From: Castanea sativa
Taxonomy: Eukaryota > Streptophyta > Magnoliopsida > Fagales > Fagaceae
DNA: 64,000 bases
Direction of reading: 5' to 3'
NCBI RefSeq assembly: GCF_040712315.1
Contig: NC_134017.1
Location: 1,952,001-2,016,000, forward strand
Within the stretch, counting starts at the first letter, position 1. Each line of letters begins with the position of its first letter. Shown piece after piece: positions 58,029-64,000 of this stretch. The translations under genes and the position numbers were made by a program. Below the pieces are notes generated by a model. It searched no databases and was not told the DNA's origin. It saw only the letters and a list, made by a program, of their open reading frames with translations.

Positions 58029-59007
58029 CATAAGAGTTGGAACATGAAATAGGCCGTATATATATATGCAGTTGTCCATTCATGACTCTGAAATACTTTC
58101 TGTTTATTTTTTATTTGTTTTGTTTTTAATTTATGATCCTTACAATAATCGTGTTCTCATCTATAATAAGTATTTTTTCTCAAAATTTAAAATAAAAAGA
58201 AAGTAATTAGCTAAACATAATATGACATATATATGATAGATGATAGATGATATATATGAACGTAGTTTTAAAAGGCAGTGTCTTTCCATGATTGAAAGAC
58301 CCGCTAATTAACAACACTTTTACTTGAAAGATTGAAAGATTTTCTACACTAAATGAACTACGTTATTCTCAAGAATTCACTGCTGGAAACTCACAATGGT
58401 AATTTGTATTACTGGAAATTGCACTAACATTGTTATAAAAATGACAGTCTTACTTTTCGTAATTAGCAGCTGTTATTTGTAACTCTTTTTACTGAATCCA
58501 GGAAGTTAGTGGTCTATCCCAAGTGAGATCCTACTGTAAAAAAGACAGTGAATACAGTCTTCTTGCTTTCATGCAATTGTGGTCTGTCAGAGCAAAATAT
58601 TTTTGCAGAATACAAGCTGCGCATAATAGACCAAATCAGAGAAAATCACAAGGAAAGAATTGGTAAATCAAATATTTCTATCATTTTCTTGTCAATGTTA
58701 GGATTGGAGAGGGTGTGTGTTTTCAGCATGCTTAAAATGGTGCCTGAACTATATGGACAAACTCAAGGGTTTCTTCACTATGGATGTATTACCTGGTATC
58801 TTTTATTTGTTTTGTTCCACTGTATGCCGAATTTGTTTAATTTTTTTTTTATTTGCAGCCAAATATTGGTTTGATTCCCCAACGAAGGGCTGTGGTTATC
58901 CAGAATTTTTGCTTCTAAAAGATCTCAATACCGCATCAAAGGGGTTTCTTGTGAATGATACTTTACTTGTGGAAGAAGAAATTTTAGTGATGTCTAAACT
59001 TCAGTAG
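57813..59007 (+). pseudogene. MATH-domain gene relic
   Basis: Starts MGDFSTTRDEPFVF at 57813 after a TATA box near 57704. Pieces of a MATH (TRAF-like) domain follow: RFSTLNELRYSQEFTAGNSQ (58337-58398), SEQNIFAEYKLRIIDQI (about 58590-58645) and, after a TTATTTGCAG acceptor, KYWFDSPTKGCGYPEF plus DLNTASKGFLVNDTLLVEEE (58860-59007). Plant MATH proteins of this type bind partners for ubiquitin-linked processes. The middle exon changes frame near 58570-58580 and the first MATH repeat is missing, so I call it a pseudogene; a heavily spliced but live gene cannot be excluded. (TA)n lies at 57991-58025 between the pieces. Confidence 0.6.
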
Positions 59008-59236
59008 TTCCCTAAGTAACAGCAGATACTCATCCGGAGAACTACATTTGGTGATATTGTGGGACCACTATTAATGCAATTTTATAGATATTTATCTATA
59101 TGATAATAGTTAAATTCATCTTGGTCATATATTATTTTTGCAAAAATCTCAATGATTCCCTATGAGCTATGATGCACGGATTTTTTTTAAATGTAGAAAA
59201 ATATTTTACAAATAATATAGTACTTATCATAATAAT

Positions 59237-59925
59237 TTAGGACTTTTTTTTGTCAAATATTTAGTTTTGGTAAAATATAGTATTAAAAATTTTATGCTTG
59301 AAATTATTTAGTTATGTGAACTCTCTTTGTTTTAATGGAAACATTATGTGAAGATAGTTTTCCAATTTTTAATTATTGTGTTTGGTTGTATCAGAAAAAA
59401 TGTGTTAAAGTAAAACTATTCCTTAACTTTCCTATTTAACTAGGAATAAGATGAGTTTTTTTCCACTAAAAATTTCTGAAAAATAATTCTATCTCATGTG
59501 AAGCTAAACAAAGGAAATAACCCTATCACACACGAAACTAAATAAAGGATTTTTTTTTTTTTTATCAACTAAAGAAATGAAGTTAAGAGATAAGTTTCCA
59601 ACTCATTTTAAGGTCACTACCAGAAATAGGAAAATGAGATGATTTTCTATAAAATATATATATTTTTTTTAAATGACTCATTTTCCATAAAATGATAATG
59701 TCAAAATAAACAGAATGGTAGCCCCTTTTGGAACTAGATTTTAAAGATGTAAATCGTTTGATATGATATTTTCAATTAATCAATCCACATGAGCGGTTAT
59801 CTGCTTGGAGCTCGAATTTAGCAAACTCGAGTTCCGAAAGATATGACATAACTAAATAATTTCAAAAAGAAGCATTTTAGTAATATTTTCTACAAAAGCT
59901 AAATATTCAACAGAAAATGCCTAAT
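59237..59925. mobile_element. Long-TIR MITE (GCTAAATATTC family), copy 2
   Basis: Left arm from 59237 (TTAGGACTTTTTTTTGTCAA) and right arm to 59925 (GCTAAATATTCAACAGAAAA) are inverses. ATTATTTAGTTATGT at about 59303 mirrors ATAACTAAATAAT at about 59848. GAACTCGAG-type motifs occur in the interior as in copy 1. Confidence 0.6.
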
Positions 59926-60869
59926 AATTAGTGAGTCAAGTGAACCTCTAAAGTAATTATCATCATCATCATCATCATCATTATTAATATTATATAGTGG
60001 GTAAGTTTTGTTATATTAATCTAATTAGATTAATAAATCTTGAATCTTGAATTTTTATAATGAAATTTTAATTTGAGTATAATTTATTTTTCTTGAAAGT
60101 TAGTTTATTGAATTTTACCTAAATTAAACGTCTTAACAATTAATAAGTTAAATAGAAATTTAGTTGGAGAAGAATTTTTGATTTCTTGAAATTATGAGAT
60201 TGCATATAAATTTTGCCCCCTCTCAACTCAAATCTTGGTTCAACCATTGAAATGATGAGATTACATATAATAAATGTAAATGCATTACTTTCAACTAATG
60301 TAAATGTATTGTCATTCTTTGGTACTTTCAATAAAGATATCTAGAATTCAAATCTTTCTTTTCCCATTGTAATTACACCAAAAAAAAAAAAAAAAAAGCA
60401 CCTTTGGAGCCGGTTTGCACTCCTTTTTTTTGGTCTTTAAAGGTGGGTATTCTTGGATTGTGCATGTTTAAGAGGGAAATACTATTTTTGATGTACATGA
60501 TAAAAAATAAAAGAGCTACACATCTACATCCACAAAACTCTTGGTTTCATTTCAATAATTTTACATATTGCCTCTTGACTTCCTTTGTTTCACATGGTAT
60601 GAGATAGAGTTATTTTTGAAAAATTTTAACAAAAAACAACTTCTAAAAAATAAGTTGTAGTTTTGATAAGGTTTTTCATTAACCAATGATAGATTTTCTT
60701 TAATTAATGTTTTCTTTTTTCTTTTTTGAGAAATATTTTATTAATGATTTCTTATGCAACCAAATACATGAAAACGTGAAAAACTATTTTTACATAAAGT
60801 TTTTCATTGAAATAAATAGAATATCAATTAAAATAAATAGAATACAATCTATTTATTATTGAAACATGG

Positions 60870-60907
<38 letters not shown>

Positions 60908-61223
60908 TGCAAGAAATTCTAGGTGGATGAATTGTTAGTTGCCATACGAAATTGGTAGTCCACCTAGCTTGAAACAAAAAATAAAAAGAAGCCACTTGTC
61001 AAATATTTTTGAAGTTTCAAATTTGACAATTAAAAAATCGCTACTCGTCAATTATTTAAAGTTCCAAATTTGACAAATGGTAAAACCTTGGTAGAGGCTT
61101 TACTTTAATATATTAGATTACCCAAAAGAAAGAAAAAAGCGTCTAGGATTTGAACAATTATCTCTTGTTTCCATTCTATAAGGAGCCAACACCTTCAGAT
61201 CAAGGAAGTCAATATTGTACTAG
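59926..61223. other. AT-rich intergenic region
   Basis: (ATC)n at about 59957-59980, poly(A) at 60380-60397, (AT)n at 60873-60905. No gene supported. Confidence 0.45.
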
Positions 61224-61391
61224 CACTACAACAAATTAGACTTTTTTCAAGGGTCAAAACCCCTAAAAAAAGTATTAAAAAACCTTCAAAAAAGTTATTT
61301 TAAGAGTCCAACCGACCCTTGATAACCTTTGAAACATATACCGTCGAAAAAGAAATTTTGAGAGCCTTCGTGCCCCTCAAAACAAGTGCTC

Positions 61392-61518
61392 TAATCTTAT
61401 TTTGAGGGTCAAGAGACCCTTAAATAACCTTTTACCAAGGTTTAAAAGATTTATACTTACAACCCTTGATAAATAAGGTTATTTAAGGGGTCTTTTGACC
61501 CTCAAAATAAGATTTTAT
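61392..61518. repeat. Inverted repeat in the CACTA subterminal region
   Basis: AATCTTATTTTGAGGGTCAA..GACCCTTAAATAACCTT (61392-61432) pairs with AAGGTTATTTAAGGGGTC..TTGACCCTCAAAATAAGATT (61476-61518), about 40-bp arms. Confidence 0.85.
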
Positions 61519-61544
61519 TTTATTTTAAAAAAAACCACAATCAT

Positions 61545-61551
<7 letters not shown>

Positions 61552-61608
<57 letters not shown>
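61552..61608. repeat. (AT)n microsatellite
   Basis: About 28 AT units inside the CACTA element. Confidence 0.98.
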
Positions 61609-61613
<5 letters not shown>

Positions 61614-62359
61614 TCATGAAGTTAGACATGGTAGCAAGTGGTGGCAAATTGATGCCAACCATAAACCTGGCAATTAATTAAGAAAGCTTAAAACAAGAAA
61701 TTAAAGGACTGCACAAGAACCCAAATACACAAAGTGAAAAGTATCAACAATCCTGTATGATCAAACAATCATTAGGGAAGAGAAGCATCTATAAAATCCC
61801 CCCGGAAAATTTCAATATACCATAGCTTTAACAGACACACAGGTCTAGGCCTATCACTTATCAGTTTAGCAGAATCAAAAACTACACAAATCCCTCAATG
61901 ATTCTTATAAAGGTATCTGAAAGTCCACTATGCAGCAACAATGGAGAACCATAAGAAATCATCACTGGGAACTGGCAGTCCTCTTTAGACGGATCATCAT
62001 CAGTCACAATAGCCAAACCAGAAAAATCACAAGAATAATTTGATCGGCTACAAGCATAATAGATGTTGTAATGCTGCTTGTTGAGCTGAAACAGAGGACA
62101 AAATAATTATTTCTTGAAAGTTGAACTACAACAGAGGAAAAAAATTCTTAGATATATTCTATGCTTTAGCAGGTATGAAAGTTTTAGTATAATGCATCTA
62201 AAAAGGAAAATGGATAACTAGTACTTTATCATGACTTAAAGTCTCAAACCCCAATAAGGAAATATATATATAACAACTCAGTGTAAACAACTCAACAAGT
62301 CAATCCAAATTTATCCAATAGTACTAAAATAGTCACTAGCTTGAGTTAATCTTCATACC

Positions 62360-63932
62360 TTAGTGATCACTACTAGATTGGCCTGATTGCGAGGTGATAT
62401 AACTGAACATCCGCATCATCATATTGTCATAATGTGCTCTTTGTTCAGCCATTTGACTAGCTTGTTGTTCCTCAAAATGTCTTCTTTGTTCTACCATTTG
62501 AATAGCTTGTTGTTCGAGCATGCTTTTGAAGTGCTTTACTTCTCCTTTCAACTCTGCATCAGCTTCTATTCGTTTGTGTTTAGATTCTAAGCGTTTTTGT
62601 TTAGATTCTTGGAGTCGCTTCTCAAGATCATACATTCTAGATGAGGAGGAACCCCATAACATGGTAGGAGTGACTCCAGCCCTATAGCCACGAACTCGTC
62701 CATGACGCTCAGGTCCAAACACCTCCACAAACATTTGATCTTGAGATATTTGCAATGCCCCCTTATTCACTTGAGTAGTAAGATTCCTCAATGCCACCTA
62801 AAAAGAAAAGTAACTTGCAACAAAACCACATAAAAATATACTATCTATATTAATATAATTAGAAGATTTCATACCAATGCATCTTGTGTTGATTCATTTA
62901 CTGCTTGCCCATTAGCTTGCACATGGGTGATGTCAAATAATTCAATTCTATTAGGGCTATGACCTGTCTTCTCTTTCTACCATTTGAAAAAACAAATAGA
63001 AAGTATATAGTAATTAAGTATTGAAGATGAATAATGCAATTACTCAGCAAAATAAAGTCAAATAACAACAAATAGAAAGCATTCACAAAACTAAGAAACA
63101 AATGCAAACAAGAATCAGAATATTGGACATGTTTTGTTGAACTGCATTAGAGCAAAACTATATAGAGTAGAGCACAATATTGTGAGTTTGCTTCTAGACA
63201 GACAAACAGTAGTTAAATATCTCCATTGGTATTTTTGAATGAAATTTCTTTATTTATAAGGGGATTTGAGGATTCTTTGCAATGTGAAATATACCTACAA
63301 TTTGGTTATTGGAAATAATGAAGATATACAAATGCTTGAATGTACATGATGTCATAAACTGCATAATCATTTTTCTTTTCATAATATCATGGAGATCACT
63401 GCTTCTACATATGTAAAAACTAAATATAACTATATAAAAATGGCTTTGCTAACTAATGAAAGTAACAACAATCACACCCCATATATGAAACTAACAATTA
63501 TATTTTGAATTGTGGATAGTAAGCATTTTGCTTAGATATACCTCTTCCACTCTACGTTGTTGGAAACTTTTTGAACCAGAAGTGTGAATAATATCGTTTT
63601 TGTCCCGATTTTCCTTGTTTTTCAAACACAAGTCCTACATTTAAGAATGATAAGTCAGTCCCATAAACCAACAAATCCACAAGACAATAGTTAAGAATAA
63701 ATTTGATAAAAAATTCTTTGTAATGGTACCATATAATCTTTCTGGCTCCACAAATCCACGAGACAATTCCAATCATCCTTCTCGAGTCCGGGTGGAACAT
63801 TTGCTCGTGCCTCTTCTATTGCTTCACCATATGGCTTAAACCACTTTTTTTTAGGAAGTCACGATAATTTGAGTAAGAGCTACCCATTTGTCGCCAAACC
63901 TCTTGTTCTCGACCCTCAACTTTGAAATACTC
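62360..63932 (-). pseudogene. CACTA transposase (Transposase_24 / Ptta-En-Spm family), 3' exons
   Basis: Four exons on the minus strand: 63730-63932 (EYFKVEGREQEVWRQMGSSY ... SQKDYM), 63542-63634 (DLCLKNKENRDKND..RRVEE), 62875-62976 (KEKTGHSPNRIELFDITH) and 62360-62797 (VALRNLTTQ..., stop TAA). The conserved core FGPERHGRVRGYRAGVTPT in the last exon and the following coiled coil (KRLQESKQKRLESKHKRIEA) are typical of the C-terminus of this family. Exons two, three and four are whole codons (93, 102 and 438 nt). The first is 203 nt, one short: a run of eight A where nine would keep the frame, so one base is deleted or mis-called. The 5' exons lie beyond the window. Confidence 0.75.
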
Positions 63933-64000
63933 CTACAATAGAATTAAACATAAATACACAAATAAAAAAAATCATAGAAGCTGCTACTAGATTTTATTAT

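Larger units (their letters stand above)
61224..64000 (-). mobile_element. CACTA (En/Spm) element, one end and transposase gene; continues past the window
   Basis: The left edge is CACTACAACAAATTAGAC (61224), followed by a subterminal region with repeated AGGGTC/GACCCT motifs and a large hairpin (61392-61518). A Transposase_24-type gene is read towards this end on the minus strand (62360-63932). The opposite terminus lies beyond 64000. TAG at 61221-61223 could be one side of the 3-bp target duplication. Confidence 0.75.

Overview
The window looks like nuclear DNA of a woody eudicot. It is AT-rich, has long spacers, spliced genes with GT..AG introns, many transposons, and one clearly plant-specific gene (a dormancy/auxin-associated DRM1/ARP protein). 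The dominant retrotransposon family resembles what I remember from Fagaceae (oak, chestnut), but that is recollection, not proof. No tRNA, rRNA or CRISPR array was recognised.

Layout. 1-9680: a minus-strand Ty3/gypsy element of the Tat type, cut by the left window edge and lacking gag and its 5' LTR. 9878-10622: a solo LTR of the same family with its own 5-bp target duplication. 10.6-17.6 kb: small MITEs, a direct segmental duplication and a small one-pass membrane peptide gene (15150-15350). 17889-21670: a 3.8-kb solo-LTR-like unit. 22786-34297: a second, complete Tat element (plus strand) with two LTRs, PBS, PPT and a perfect AATGT target duplication. It sits in one copy of a 108-bp tandem duplication whose other copy preserves the empty site. 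34.3-39.7 kb: MITEs, a LINE relic, another solo LTR of the same family (37995-38744) and a tandem repeat. 39.9-42.5 kb: the intact three-exon DRM1/ARP gene. 43.7-47.3 kb: a CACTA terminus, two Helitron-like 3' ends and a LINE RNase H relic. 47927-48112: a second, inverted copy of the small membrane peptide gene, followed by a minisatellite. 49-57 kb: MITEs (Harbinger-like, hAT-like, foldback) and a CACTA end. 57.4-59 kb: a decayed MATH-domain gene with a tandem-repeat promoter. 61224-64000: the end of a CACTA (En/Spm) element carrying a four-exon Transposase_24 gene that continues past the window.

The two Tat elements share one unusual architecture: gag, protease, an in-frame UAG in a leaky CARYYA context, RT, two RNase H domains, integrase, an array of 151-bp repeats, and then a convergently transcribed, spliced accessory gene (aORF) encoding a coiled-coil protein. 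The element at the left has an open 1102-residue polymerase, but its integrase has lost the catalytic glutamate. The one at 22.8-34.3 kb has about 98-99% identical LTRs yet many frameshifts. Neither looks autonomous.
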